Both the position numbers and the translations under genes were made by a program. This document shows positions 13,701 to 28,700 of a stretch of 64,000 nucleotides of DNA, piece by piece. The first letter of the stretch is position 1. Each line of letters starts with the position of its first letter. The notes beneath the pieces were generated by a model. It ran no database searches. It saw only the letters and a list, made by a program, of their open reading frames with translations, and had not been told where the DNA came from. Origin of the DNA: Progne subis subis (taxonomy: Eukaryota > Chordata > Aves > Passeriformes > Hirundinidae); NCBI GenBank assembly GCA_022316685.1, contig JAKJHU010000033.1:3710321-3774320 (forward strand). Direction: 5' to 3'.

Positions 13701-16700
13701 GTTCAAACCTGGAAAACACACAAAAAAACCCCCAAAACCTAAGAACAGTATTCTTGCCTGGAAGGCCACTCATTTCACACAGTTTCAACCAGAGGGCACA
13801 GAATTTCTGTTGCCTGCATGTGAACACCAAGCCCATGTACCCAAGTTCAGATACCCTTCAATTTCAGTCTGGGTTTCTCATAGCACTGTGCAGTTGCTTT
13901 TAACTTGCCTACCCAAGAATGCAAACTGAAGAAATCTCTAAAAAGAGCTGGGTTTGTATAAGGTGTGACCAGGGAGAAAATAACTGTTACAAATTCACCA
14001 GAGGTGGATCATATGTCACAGCTTCTCCTGCACAAAGTAAAAACACCACCTTTGTGTGTCATTTCCCCATGTATTTTCCCACTGATACAAGAGACTTAGC
14101 CAGTCCTTAGGAAGCTGGAAAGTGACCTCTCGCTTTGGTAGGGCCATTAGTAAAGAATAAAGACAACCTCCAAGCACATGTGTTAGAGTGCCACTGACTG
14201 ATGAAAGTCACTATCACCCTAGAGCCAGAGCACTTCCAACACTCTTCAGACTGCCCCCCTCAGAAATTTCAGCACTGGCTGATGCTGACAGAGAAGGCAT
14301 CAGTAATCCAGAATGCAAACTGCTGTGATGGAAACAGAGAGTTACATCAACATCTGCCTAATCTGCCTAGACCTGTCAGTCACAGCATTCTCAGACCACT
14401 TAATGGTTTTTCAGAGATCCAAACAACCCACTCACCAACCCACCTTTGGTTCCATTTGGGAAGATGGCTGCACTCACAGCTATGTGTCCCTTCAGGACAT
14501 ACGTGAAGCACTCCTGTCAAAGAAATGTGTGCTGTAAGCAAAGAGGGAAAGGAAAAGCTTTGTACTCCCCAAGAAGGGAAAGGAAGGATGCATCATGTAG
14601 CAAATTGTGGAATATGGATATGGAAAAACTTGGTCATGCTCTCCTGTGGCTGGTAATGCCAAAGTAAACCATGAGCAGAAGGAGTTTAAGTCACTCTCAA
14701 GATCCCCCTCCAGTAATTACAGAGAGACTATCACAAACTCAGACTGCAGGTTTAGCAGCAGCATTCACCTGATCTACATGACTGATTTTCTTTGTGGCTG
14801 TACTTTTACCTCCTGGGCATACCCTACAGCATATTTTTGCAACTAATTGAACTATAATAATGAAATTAGTTTTAGTTAAGACTAATAAAAAGTTAAAGAA
14901 GCAATTTAAAATTAACAAAATTACATAGTTAGATTTCCAACACAGACCTTTTCAGGTAAGTCTGAGACTGATTTTTTATTTCATACGTAGGCACAATCTG
15001 ACTGAAGCCTTGCAGCAGACACTGAGCTTTGCACTAAATTAGACCCCCCTGGCTCCCTTATTGGACAAACCAGTAATGTTTATCCTCAGTCTGCTGATTT
15101 TCTTATTTCTTAGAGGAAATATGTCATTTTGCAGATGAGAACTGTGCATTTTAAGATAGAAAGGTGTCATTTCTCTAAAACACTAGTATTTTGGAAGTCT
15201 GAAGTATGGCAGTCTCCTTTTCAGTCCTTATCCAAATGCTGCCACATACTGGTAAATAAATGGTAACTGGACAGAAAACTTTGACTGCATAGCAATAAGG
15301 GTCAGACCACAAACCATACTGTGAGCCCAACTTACCTTTTCATAGGCTGATGGTGTGCCAAAATGCATTGTCCTGGTCACATCTGTTGTACCATCTCTTC
15401 AGAGGCAAAAAAGATGTAGGAACCATAGGGATGGAGAAAAAAGAAAGATCAAAGTGAGAATGCACAGAAAACCCAGTCACAGTGCAGCAAACCAACGAAG
15501 CTCATAAATGGATAAAGTCATCTGCTCTGTGCTACACAAAACTGATGATGTAACCACTCCTAATCCCAAAAAATCCTGAACACAATGCACCAGATGCAGC
15601 AATAATTATTTATAATTCAAACCGTTATCTTTCAACCATAAGCATCCCAAAGCTCTTCCCAAATTAGAATCTAAACTGCCCATAAAAATGATGCTAATTT
15701 GAGGTTTAGCAACTGGTACCTGGCCATTGAGAACAGGCCAAATTTAGCCTATTTGTACAGGTAGTCGATTTATTCAGCTTTAAAACATACACTTTTGCAA
15801 AAAGGACAGCTTCCAGCTCAGAAAAGGGAAGTGTAAGCGGGGGATGGTATCCCTTTCATCCTCAGCATGTCTTGTGCCAAGATTTCTATAAACCATCCTG
15901 CATGTGGATAGGGGTTAATCCAATACGTCAGAAACTGGCTCTAAGTTCCTTCTGCAGACAACATTTTGAGCCTGCTGTCAAAAACACAATGGCTCTTGAA
16001 ATAACGAGTTCCCTTTGAAATGCTCCCTCCTGTCCCTGTGCTCTTCCCCAGCACACACAGGCTGTGGTCACAAAGAACTCACGGTTTAACTTCTCAGCAG
16101 GGACAAGCAAAGCATCCCTGTCACAATGCTGTGGTAAGTGCCATTGATGTCCAGCTTACATTGTGTCCAAAGGGCTGCTTTTCATAGTTGCACTAAGGAA
16201 ATTGTTAATTAGGCCATCAGAGGGGAGGAAAAAAGATCTCCTTGTAAAAATCTTATCAAAGGATGTCTGTATGGTTCTTTTTCAAAGCTCTTCCTGACTG
16301 ACAACAAAAGGCCTAGCTCTAAAGACAAAGATCATCTCAAAGGAGCAGCCAGGCTTGTCTTGTGCCTTCCTGAACAAGCCACTTCTCATCTATTTACACT
16401 GGTTAAAAACACCCCTTCTTTCATTTTCCATGGAGTCAAGAGTTCCACAGTAAAGGAACTGAGGCCACTGAATGGCACTGTCAAAACAGCACTGAGTGAG
16501 TTTTCAGACATGATGCCTTCCCAAAATCATACCCAAGATCCAAGTGGCTACTGGGATGAGGAACCCTGACTCTGAGTCTCCCTGAAAAGGCAGAGAGCAC
16601 CACAAGGCAGTGCTGTCCTGCTTCTTCACTCCACCTTGTTCTGACCTTAATATCAGTCAAATCTGTCCACAGGGCAGATTCTGGCAGGGTAGGTGCCTCA

Positions 16701-19700
16701 CCCAGCTTGCAGGCTGCTGAGTAAGCAGCCCAAGGCTAAGCTAGGGAAGTCAGGCCTGCTCCCTGTTCCTGCAACTTTACATCAAAACAACCAGCTAAAC
16801 AGCACCCATCACACTGGGCATGGACGGAACTCAGATGGGAACTGTACTTTGACATATTGTCCCTGACCCCAGCAAGGCTTGTCAGCACCCCTGATCTGTT
16901 GGGGACTCAAAACTTGCTTGCCAAGGCAAATGTGAGCTGACCCTGCAGGGCTCATGGGGAAAAGAACTCATGGCAGTTCAGCACCATTCATCCACTCACT
17001 TGTACTGTGCTCCTGAGTCCAGGAGGAAGATCTCATTCACTGACAGCGTTCTGTTGGTCTCAGGAACTGGCCTGTTCAGGTAAACAAAAAGGGTTTGTTT
17101 CCACTGTTTTAAGGTCTCCCACCCATGTCTGCAGTCCAGAAACCATATTAAGTGCAAGCTTAGATGTGTCAGCTCTGATTTCTTGTGGCAGTGATGGAAA
17201 TCCCACACATGCTGAGCCAGGGATCATACCAAGGAGAGGATGTGGATACAGTAAACAGCACTACAGTACAGAGCTATACTGCTGCCAGCAAAATCCTCAA
17301 CATCTGTTTCTGGATGTACTTCAGAACAGTTGTGGCACTTCATACTCATCCTTCCCAGGCTTCCAGCCCCGAAATAGCCCTTTTCTATGGCCCTGAGCAG
17401 ATCAGCATCATAATACATGCATGCTGCCAGCAGGGAAAGACCTTGACTTAGTAAGTGTGAAGTAAAGAAAGATAGCAAGCAACATCTCCCTGGAGTACTC
17501 TGTTGTGACTCCATGAAGAAGCAAGACAGCTCATTCCAACTATGTTTCCTGAAGGATGAAAGGAGAAGCTGTTTCTCTTACTTGTAGTGAATGATGGCTC
17601 CATTTGGACCTGTGCTTGATATGGTAGCAAAACTCAATTCAACAAAGTCTTTCTGCTGACTGAAAGAAAAGATTGTGATCACTACAGCACAAATGAGAGG
17701 AGCACCTAGGGCACCTGGAGTGCCCCATCCCCAATTTCACATCACTTCAGCCTTCCCCTTGGACTTGAAAACCACCTGGACAAGCAAATTTGGGCAGAAG
17801 AAATGTACAGTTTGAAGCCCTCTTCTCCCAACCTGTTTTCCAGATCTACTCCTTCATTAAAGAAAAAAAATCACTACCCAAATCACCCAGGAAGAGATGA
17901 GCTGAACAATTTCTACTTCATTACTTATTTACTCAAAGGCATTTTAGAGGTCCTGTTGATGTACACACGGGAGTAACTCTCAAAATAAATGGGGTTCCTT
18001 CTCTATCAGAAGAGGAGGAAATCTAACTTTCATACACATTTCTCTGTGGTAAGGAAGCAACTGTCTCGTATTTAAGTGCCTTAACCTGCAGCACTCCTCA
18101 CTGCTATCTCAAAAGGAAAGTGGACAGGATCCAGTGGGCTGGGATTTGTATCTCCCAAGAGACCCAATTCTTCCAAACTCTTTCAAGTTTTCAAAGAAAT
18201 CCATTAGTAAAGATTTGTCCTCAGGTAAAATATATCTGAAAGTGAGATGCATTTCTAAAGAATAAAACAAAAACAACAGATATAAAAATGCCACCCAGAA
18301 AGCCTCCCCTGAACAGATTTATTTTTTACCTGCGGAACTCCTCTGCTTTGTCTGCAGCAACTATTTCTGTCACTGTTCCCTTTGGAACCTGGTGGACGAG
18401 GACATGGGGTGGATTAGTGCAGCAACAAGCAAAGAAAACGCTGCCTGCTTAAACACTGGGTCTTGTCTGTGCTTTGTGAAAGCCTGGAAGTGGCTTCTTT
18501 CCAGGTTTTCTGTCCTCATTCCTCAGTAATGACAAACACAAACCCAGCAATATTGTGCAGGGCATTTGAGAAAAAGGAAGTGGAGATGGCCACAGCAAGA
18601 TCTCTGAACCATGACTAGGGAGCAGTACAGTGCAGCACTAACTTCACTGAGATGCGCAGAGGCAACATCTCACAAGGCAACATCTCTTCAGGCAGGTGAC
18701 ACTAAGCTTAAATAGTTTTCTTTAACAGCCCATGCTGTTAGAAATTTTATGCTTTTAAATCAGGAATGCAAGCAATTGCAGAAAAAAATAAAAGTATGTT
18801 AAATTTGACTTCAGGCATTTAATAAATTCAAACCTGTGACACAGCTTCCCCTGGACTGGAAAACAGGAGAAGCAGGGCAAGAGCTAGGTTTCATAACCCC
18901 TGAGGCTGACTTCTTGAGGTACTCAGACATGTAAAATGGCACCTTCTGGAAGTCATCAAGCCTTCTCCATAAATAAAATTAATAGACTCAGACATGCAGT
19001 GGCATGGCTTAGGAAGTTGCTGTGTAACACTTGGCACTCTGCACAATCCACTGTGTACTTATAACACAGTGAATACACAAGCAATTTGTTTTTATCCCAT
19101 TTTCACTGCACCTCCCATTCATACATGCCAAATTTGTTCAAACTGGCTGATTATCATAATTCCAAATTATTGTATGTAGCTGAATATTATTTCATGGTTT
19201 ACACTACAAAACCAGCACAAGACAGCATTAACACTACGCTAAGCCTGCTCAGGTAATTTCTCACTTGTTCGAGCTTTGGTCTGTGTAAAATGAATGGGAG
19301 AATGTTTTCAAAAAAAATTAATTCAGCCTTGGAAAAAAGCATGTTTGAAATCCTCACAAAAAAAATCCAGACCACCAGATAAACCCCCAACTACTTCCCC
19401 ACTTTCAGTAACGGCACTATAGAGACCAACAAAAAGTTTATGCCAATGAAGAATTATACACAGGAATAGAACCTCCAAGTTAAAAAAAATTATACAATAC
19501 CTCATTTTCCAGCCAGTTGAAGAGCTCACATAGGGCAACAGCATCTTTAATCTATGTTAAAATAGGCACAAGAAAAGAGAAGTGAGGAAAAAGATTTATC
19601 AAGCCTCAGTACAAACAGGTTTTGATGCAAAAGAATCCAACCTGTAAGTTTCAGAAACATAAACTAAGAGATGATCCAAGAGGTATTTTTAGGTTTTGCG

Positions 19701-22700
19701 CCCCGTAATTAATAGAAACACTGGAAACGTATCTGGAGAGTTAAATGAATGTTAAATAATTACTGCTGGGACATATCTTACTGCGTGAAGTCTGCCTTTA
19801 CCCCACACATCACTTTCAAGGCTATTTTGTTTTAACAGCCAAGATCTTGCATCTCATATCACAGAAGGCAATCACACGACACATCTGGTGATGTGACGGG
19901 GGAACATGTCCTTTGGGCACACGGCCATCACACAGTCTCTGTCACACAGCTTCTGGCTCTCTTGCCTTATGACCCCCTTTTCTGATCCTTTTTTTTCTAC
20001 ATGCCTGCAGTACGTAGGGGCAAGAAGCAGGAGATGTGTACAAGAACAAGGCACAATTCTCTTCTCAGGTGGCAGGTGACAAAGTGCCTCTCCTCATTAC
20101 AACTCTTTTTACTTCCCCTTAACTAACAGGGAGAGAAAAGCATTGAAATAGAAAGTATTGGTTCCCAAGAAGACGCAGAAAATATGGGACAAGCCCAAAA
20201 CTGCCAGCTCTGCTTCAACTGGCACATTTCTCTTATTGTGAAAACTGCTGCTTGAAAACTAACAGGAAATAAATAAGAGAAAAATTTAGCCCCAGCATGA
20301 ACCTGTTTCACAGGCAGCTTCTTTGCTTGAAATTATGAACCTTCCTGGGAAATCAGCCTCATTTCCAGTGTTACGATGACAAGACTAAAAGAGTGTTTTG
20401 AGGACACTTGGCTGCTTCTGAACATCTTGGCCTGCGCTTTGCACCATGTGTCGAAGAATTTTTCTGTGTTCTTTAGGCTGTGTTTATTCAAGTGATAACA
20501 ATATGGAAACTCCACTGACTAAGACAACAGAATCAGCAAAGCGGAAAGAACATCCCTTTAAGGGCCCACACTGCAAATAACATTTCTCAAGTCTACACAG
20601 TCTTCCCACAGAGCAAGGCTGTTTCCTCACACCATTGCAAATGTTGTTCTTCAAGGGAATGGAAAACAAGCAAGAAACCTGCTTCAAGAGCAGTAAATGT
20701 CTGACAGAAAATCTTTTTCATCCTGCTATCCAAATTCTTATTTCCTTTTTATCCAGAACATTAAAACTGAAAGGAAAATGTTATTTCTTCTTCTTATTCA
20801 AAGGTAAAGCAAACCTGTTGCCATGTGCAAGGAGACATTCAAGGCTTCACTTACATGTGCTCTTCTCATGCCTTCTGTCTCTGCTGCGTTCTTCACAGCT
20901 TTTGCAATGCAGATGGGGGTATATGGGGTGAGGTACCGGTAAGCCTGCAGCAGAAGGACAGGGATTACTTGTGGATTAGTCAGACTACATAATCCTACAG
21001 ATTTAATAACTCAGCCTGGCCACAATTTGTACCTTGGCAGCCTCTGTCAACCTTCAGCACTGTGAGATGCTGGTTGCCAACAGTCAGCTAAGTGCACCGG
21101 GGAATACAGAGGAGAAAAAGACCCTGACTGAAGGAAGAACAGCCACAGGGAAATCCAAAGAACTGAACAACAGCTTGTCATGGAGCAGGGTGAAGACCTG
21201 GATATCCTAAATACCATATATCTATAATCAATGTCTGAGCCACAGATTCCTGTTGCTGATGGACACTGACGGCCCAGAGGCCGATGAAAAACACCAACCC
21301 TTGATGCTATGGTAGAACTTAGGTTGTGAAAACAGACCTAAAAGCCACCTTGGCTTGTCACCTGACAGTCACCATCAAGTAGCAGGGAGCAAAGGGCACC
21401 CAGCCCAGGCACCAAGCACTGAGCATCACCACTGTCAATGATCAGCAGCTCTGACAAGCACATCAAGGCCCAAGGAAACATGAAAGGCCTTTGCAAAGCC
21501 CAGCTTTACACACTGCCAGTTCTGAAAAGAGCTTACGTCACTGGTTTGAGACAAAGCTTTCCTGTGCTTCGATGAGGTGACCCTGCATTAAGAACTAGTA
21601 ACTGATCCCTTGCTACTGCACACTTCCTCAAACACCAGATGTCCTTAGATTGGCAGGAATGCTTGGCTGGTTCAGCGCTCTCCAGAAATTCACCAGCTGA
21701 GGTGACTTGCCCAAATCTCATCACATCTGAAGAAGGAAGAAGAAAGAAGAAGAACCCAGTCTTTTGCCCAGTTTTCTGCTCTACCCACTTATATCAGGAG
21801 ATGGGACGGGCACCTACAGAAGCACAGCCCAAGCAACATGTTGTTTCCTACTTTAACTGCATTAGCACACAAATAAATATCACTCAAATTCAAGGAAAGG
21901 CCCAGCAGACCTTCTGCAAATATTATTAAATTCACAGGCTTACAGTTTCCAAATTCTTAAATACAGCAAAACAATTACACTACATAATGCAGAAACTAAA
22001 TTACAGAAATGACAAGAAAATCAGAAAAGTCCTTTTATCAGTCAGGATAAATAGCTTCTTAGCCTGGCTTACCCTTTGTAGATACTGGTAAGTACTATTA
22101 ATCTTCTGTGAAAAGTATATTTACATGCAGCTGTAAACAAATCTATAAAGGGTTTACAGATCTGTGTTTAATAATGGAATGGATTTTTGCCAGTGTCAAT
22201 ACTTGGCTCTGATAGAAACAGACGTAGATGGACTTCCAGCACTGGTGCTCTTCACACCAGCTGAGCAACTGGCCTGGAGTGCTTTGAAGTGGTGGAGAGC
22301 CAGGGAGGAACTAGAAAAACTCTGGCTCTTTCAGTGACTCTCTAAGTGGCTTTTAATCAAGGCATTTCAGTCCTCCTTGCCTGCTTTCTATTGCACAGAG
22401 CTCCTCGAGGTAGGGACTCTCTCCATTGCACACAGAGGGCATGCAGCACTGCAACGATTCAATATCAGCCAAAACTTCCAGTGCTCACGGGGTTAATAAT
22501 GCCACTCCAACTCATAATATTCCTTTCTTTAGGTCAGACCTTCTGTACTTCTCCTTATGGATACTCTAAATAAATCAACTACATCAGCTTAACCAAAGTG
22601 GGGATAGACCACTGACAACAACTACAGTAAGGGGCTTTCTTCTCTGATGTCAAAAGAACAACAATTTATCCTGAATGCTCCACAGACACTATGCTGTCAG

Positions 22701-25700
22701 TATTCTGTATTAGGAGGCCTAGAAATTGATGGTGTCTGAAGATTTAACCCTGGACAGGGATAAAAACAAGTATATTTACTCGCAGTGTCTGTTAGTTACT
22801 AGACATCACTGAAAACCAGATGGTATTCCAGAGAATGTGATCTCTAGCAAACAAGAGATCTACACAAGATATATGAAACCAGCTTATTTGTCCACAGTTG
22901 CTGTGTCCTTCCCCAAGTATCTGTAATGCTATTAGAATCTTAGGTGGACAGTGGGAGTCCCAGACAGCCAAGTTCAAAAGGATAGCAAGATAAGCATATA
23001 TGGCTGTACAGAAATTATTCTGATGCTACAACTGTCCCTTGGAAGATGCACTAAGTGCCTGAACAACTAAGGCCTGCATATTATCTGTGTCCTCACAAGG
23101 TTCTCTGCTACAACAACTCTGTCATCTTCTCCCTCCTGCCTTCAGTAAAAGACATCACATATTGCCTGATATCCTCAGGCCACTGAACTAAATAAGGACA
23201 CCCAGTCTCAGACACTCAGATCAAGCCAAATGCACCCTCCCAGAAGTCCTGCTCAACTTTCCTGCTTCAACTTCTGCAAGTTTCCAGTTCTTGCTGCTCG
23301 TCCACATGAGGCTGATGCTCCACCCATGGGCAGAATGACCTGAGTTCACCCTGCTGCCTCTTCCCTCCCCTCTCTCACTGTACTTGTTTTATCTTAAGCT
23401 GACAATTCTTTGGATAAATCAGCTTAGCGGGTTGGAAGGGCAGCTCCAGCAGGAGCAACCCCAGGATTAACAAGCCCTTGATACCTCAGCATGCCTGGAT
23501 CCCTTCTGCACAAGCTCCAGCCTGCACTGGGCTTTGCAGAGGGGAAACTGAGGCCAGCTGCCCTCATTAACACCCTTCCAAACCACAGTGAGCAGAGAAG
23601 AGAAAAGTATTTTCCCTTGTCAGGGCCACTGACCTTGGGAATGGCCTCAGTCAGAGCATAGCTGGCTTTGTCACTGAGCCACACTTTCTCCTTGGGTGAG
23701 AGGCCTGCACCAACAGCCTGCAACTCCGACAGGATGGATCCATAGGGCATCACCTGGATTTTGAACTCAGGTTCCAGGGTGGAGTCAAGCTGTAAGTGCT
23801 CCCTCACAGCCGGGTCCATCATCCGGTCACCATCAATGAAGAGCCTGAGAAACAAATTGGAGAAATCAGATAGGTGAAACCACATCTGACAGCGGCTGGG
23901 CTAAAGGAGGGAAGGAAAAGCTATTCTGGGAACATTTCAGGGAGAAAGGAGATCATGAATTATACACTCTACTTTGTCCTGTGACATTTTAACCACCAGC
24001 TTTCACAAAGTTTAAATCACAGAAATTAAGATGTGCCACTCCACTGAGAGGAAAGAAATGAGAGCATTTCTATTTGCAGGACACAGTCAAAATGGCTACA
24101 TCCCACCACTGTGCTTGAAACAGGAAGGTAACTGAGACAATAACAGCCACTCTCTAACTTTTAAGGGCAACAACTGGAAAGAGAAAAGCTACCGTAGTTC
24201 TAAGTATCACATTGCTCTCGCTTTCACTGAGTTGAAAAGCTCAGCTCAACCCTCACACACAACCTGTACTCACTCACCCAGCCAGGTTCTATGGATGGAT
24301 CTAGGTAGCAGCTTACAGATGCCTCCAAAAGAATTGTGCTTGTTGAGGCTCAATATGTGGGGCAGTCACAGGAAAGAAGCTTTCTGTTACAAGCCAGCTC
24401 TGAAACTTTCCTGCACAGTCCGTGCAGTTTTGAAGTGCCTCAGTAATTAGACTTTTTCCCAAAGTTTGTTATGTCCACGCCAGCCTTGGTCTTAGCCACA
24501 TTTCACCCAGAGCTCCAATGGCCCTGCACATTATCTCAGAGTGACAGACAGAGGGCTCAGCCATCATGCCCAAGGTCACCCAGCAAGCCAGCCAAGGTGC
24601 TGAGGAGTGCAGCAGAGCTCTTGGCTGCCTCTCTAGCTCTGATCAGGGGAGGAAAGTAACTAATGCTGGAGACAAAAGAGCTCAGAGAGGACACTAAAGT
24701 ACCCAAGCACAGGTGTTTTTGAAAAGACAAAGACTTTGCTGGAGCAGCTCTTCCCCAGAAAATTGCAACTTGGGGAACAGAGGAAGGGAATATAGGCACC
24801 TGATTGTGTTCATTCCTATGACGGCGTAGGCAAAAAACACAGGATTGTACTTCAACATCAGACCCTCGAAGGTTGAAAAGCCCTGAAAAATAAGAACACA
24901 AAGAATCACAGTCCTGGTTCATCTTCTGCAACATTAGAGAAAGCCAAAAATAATCTCACAAAAACACAGGCAAGCAATGAGACATCATGGGTGTGGGCCA
25001 TGAGTCCAGCTCCAGCTCAGCTGTCCCACAGCCTGCTGCATTGCCGGCAATCCTAAGTTTTTGCCAGGAGATGGCATCAGAACCACAGTACGAACACTCC
25101 CAGGTGTTTAAACTCGTGTTTAACTTGTAAAGGAGCACCGGCTTGGAAAAAAGCAGGTACAGGCAAGGAAAGACAAGGATATATGTACAGAAAGTAAGGT
25201 CTGCCCTTTCTGGTCTGTGTAATGCAATAAAAGCTCACTTCTTAACAGCCAGAAAACTTCAAAGTTACAAACTATCATTTCATTCCAATCCTTTTGACAT
25301 TTGAGGTAAGAGGAAGACACAACAGGCAAGACTTCAATATCCCAAAAAGGCCTCTCATTTGGGCCCCTCCAATATCTCATATTCAGACTATACAGTCTTA
25401 GCTATTTTTTAGAAAGATTTTATCCCACACAATTCCAGACAAATTCAAGAGGGGAAGTAGACGTTCAGCATCCCTAAAATCCTGATTTTAGGGTCAAAGA
25501 AAAACTCCAGGGTATCCAATTAGCTGAAATGAGTTACTCAAGCCAATAAGGTCAGCCAGCAGGACAGCTGGGAAAAGAACCAACATGTCCTAAATTACAA
25601 CCCAGCACTGTATTCGTCGAACTGTGCAAATTCTGCCATGAAAGTAAAAATAGAGCAAAATTCTCCCCAGGGAAACAGTAGGTCACTTGAATGCAGGGAA

Positions 25701-28700
25701 GAGCCACAAAGAACTTTTTACTGCATGGGTACAAACTTCCTCACTCAGCCAACTCCCAGTGCTGTAAGAAGGCAACAATCTCCTTTGTGTCTCTTTTTCT
25801 GTCCCCAGAAACTTGTCTGGAGTTTAATACAGTTAATTGAATTAGATAAAATTAAAACAACTTCTCCCCTTCAGGATAAGAAATCAACCAGGCAGCCGAA
25901 AATGAGCTTCTCACATGACCTTCTCTGGTTCATCTTAACACTCTTGATTCATAACCAAGCTTTGCTTTGCTAGAGACATTTAATCTGAAACCACCTCAGG
26001 GTACTAATTTATCATTAATTTAATTGGAGATGCGCCTGAAAAGGTGAGACATACAATCTCTGCTCATGCAGGCCTCCCCAGGGAGGAGTCATATTCACCA
26101 TTCTCAGAAGTACTTCTTTCACAAAAAAAGCTCTTTGCTCAGTGTCCCAGATCCAGAACAGCCCACAGACCTCATCAAGTTGGCTTCACCCAGTGCCAGA
26201 GACATTGAGCTGGCAGGGCTGGAGTGAGGAAAACACCACCTCCATTTCTACCTTTCCAGATCAGAACGGGGCACAGGATGAGCAGCACTCACACCCTGCC
26301 AGTGTTACCTTCTCCCTACACCTAAGTGTGCACTGGTGATTTCTGCAAAAAGGACACGCAGTACTAGGAACAGCAGTCCTGGGGAAACCATTGCTGTTTC
26401 TGGCCATTCCCCCTTCCTACACACTGGGCTGGGAGCCAGGGTGTGGAGACCTGGGGCCCCAAACACAGAGGGGACTCTGGTGAGACCCTGGGTTGAAATG
26501 ATCTGGAAAAACAAGTTGAGCCCTGACATACTTGTTTTAACCAAAGCATTGGCTGAACACTGGAGAGGTAGAGACTGATTTAAGAAGTTGTGACAATTAG
26601 GAAGATTACTGTGAATGTGGTGTACCCCACCCCTGCTTTATGTATACAAAGCCACACGTTGCACTGCTTTGTTTATAGCCCAGACTCCACAGCAGAAAAC
26701 AGTCTTCATCTTTCCAATGGGTGAGGCAGCATCAAGATATTTTACAGCCAGAAAATCTCACAGGTCTCTTTTTTTACATCACGCCGCCTCAGGCTTTATA
26801 TGTGACCTTCCTCTCCCTTTGCCTGGGCTTTTTTTCAAAGGTGGTGATTTACTGCGTTTCCTGGGCCAAAAACGTACTCAGGAGCTGCACTGGTGTAATG
26901 AGGCACTGTGCAGAAACGCAAGTTGGTGTTTGTGACCTGTAACCACCACTGCACTTGATAAGAAGTTAATTGACGTCTAACGGATATGCTGTCATAAGGG
27001 CCTCTCCCCCTGGCATGGTTCTTCCCTTCCAAGGCAGAAAGAATATTTATTTTGTAGAAAGAACTGAGAAAGGAGATGCAAAGACTTACATGCTACTTCA
27101 TCCAAGGCCGTTACCACAAACCACATGACTTTCCTCTCAGCCATTTTTGAACGGAGCGCTACAATTTTGTCTCTCCAGCTGACCCCTGCAAAACACAATA
27201 GGAAAGGCTACAGTCCATAGCTTTGCTGGGGATGATGATGTAAACACAGACCAACATAGAGTGCTTGTGCCTCTCACTCCTTTCTAATAACTGATATGAA
27301 CTATCTCAAATGAGCTGCCCTCAGATTTGTTTCGAAGTCACCCAATTTCTAGAAAATGGTTATTTGAAGTTTTGATGACAGAGACATCATTAGCTAAGGT
27401 TTGATCACCTTCTTGACCCACTCACAGTGACCATATCGTGCTGGGGTACTGTTTTTCTCTCTCCTTTGTAAGAGAAAAGCAACAGGGGGACAGGGCAATA
27501 GGAACAACCCATGTCTATTGGGAGTTAAGCTTCTCACCTGTGTAACTCAGGTCAAGTGTGATGAGAGGCTTGCAAGGGCGTTGAGGACAATCTGTCCAGA
27601 TTGTATTGATCAGGTTTTCTTTGACAGGCACTAGGTCATGGCCAGCACTTCTCAAGACTTTGGACATTCTCTTCCACTGGTCTGCCAAACAGAAGAAAGT
27701 AAAGAATGGTGGCTTTGAGGAACACACATATGTTCAACAACAGCTCTGTTCACAAAGCTGAAACTCAAGAATCAGTCTTCTCCTTTCCTTCCAGCCTCCC
27801 CTTCTTCTCATTCCATTAAGAAAGACAGCAAAATCTACTGCAGTTTCAATTCCACAAACGCACCACGGTAGCCATTGGCAGGTACAGAACCTCACAGTCC
27901 TGAAGCATCATGCTTGAGCTGAAGAAGAACTGCTCCAGCTGAGAGACAAAAGTCTCTGGAAGAAGCCACAGCATAAGCTCCCCTAAGGGTGTCCTCTCCC
28001 CCAGTGCAGAACCATGCTAATCTAAGCTAGACAAGAGCTGTGTTGCTCCCACACAGCCATGAGATAGGTCCTTAATCCATCTGAATGAGCAAATATCTGC
28101 CCTTGCCTCCAGTGACCTTTGCACTGTGCCTCACATTTTGAAGCATGAATAGATGGATACTCTGATGGACACGCTCCCTGTGCTTCCTACAGGGAAAGCT
28201 GCAGAGAACCCAAGACCACCAAGCAGGAGGAGCAGCATGAATTGTGCCTGGGTGTTCTTATTCACATGCTGACCAAGGCATTCAGCACCTTTGTACTGAA
28301 GTGCCCATGACAAGCCAAAGCACAAACAAAAAGAGGTGATCAGGATTCTGCTTTTCAGGTAAAGTCACTGCAGGCTTAGAAAGCAGTTCTCATCCCTTGT
28401 GCTTTGGAGTCAATGCACTGCTGTGGAACTCTTGTGATGCATGGCTAAACCTAAATCCAACATGTTTTGCATAACAGTTTAACCACCACTACACCTGAAA
28501 CACGGTTAGCTGCACACCATCACACAACAGCTCAGCCAGAGAAGCAAGAAAGCAAAATCCAGTGGCCCAACGCAGAGTTATAAAGTAAACCAACCTGCTG
28601 GAATAATGAAAGGGTCCACCCCCACCTTCGAGCCTTCTGGGAGGACACTCACTAGCCAATCCTCCTGAGTTGGTGTATCTTTCAGACCTTCAAGGATGAA

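Larger units (their letters stand above)
10720..17581 (-). other. XPNPEP1: XPNPEP1 introns 13-19 (with exons 14-19 between them)
   Basis: Introns are at 10720-11751, 11851-12535, 12613-13455, 13630-14443, 14514-15335, 15397-16999 and 17072-17581. All have GT donors and AG acceptors on the minus strand. I see no nested gene, no RNA gene and no clear transposon in them. The stretch 14850-14940 is strongly AT-rich. Confidence 0.7.
17660..23633 (-). other. XPNPEP1: XPNPEP1 introns 9-12 (with exons 10-12 between them)
   Basis: Introns lie at 17660-18329, 18389-19500, 19552-20854 and 20945-23633. No nested gene, RNA gene or named transposon is visible. A purine-rich patch of GAAGAAG type occurs at about 21727-21757. 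The 2.7-kb intron 9 is otherwise featureless to me. Confidence 0.7.

Noticed and set aside
24800..24882. Idea that an alternative splice border explains the odd length of exon 8
   Set aside because: Both borders are canonical and the residues coded at each edge are conserved. The frame change happens inside the exon between two well-conserved blocks.
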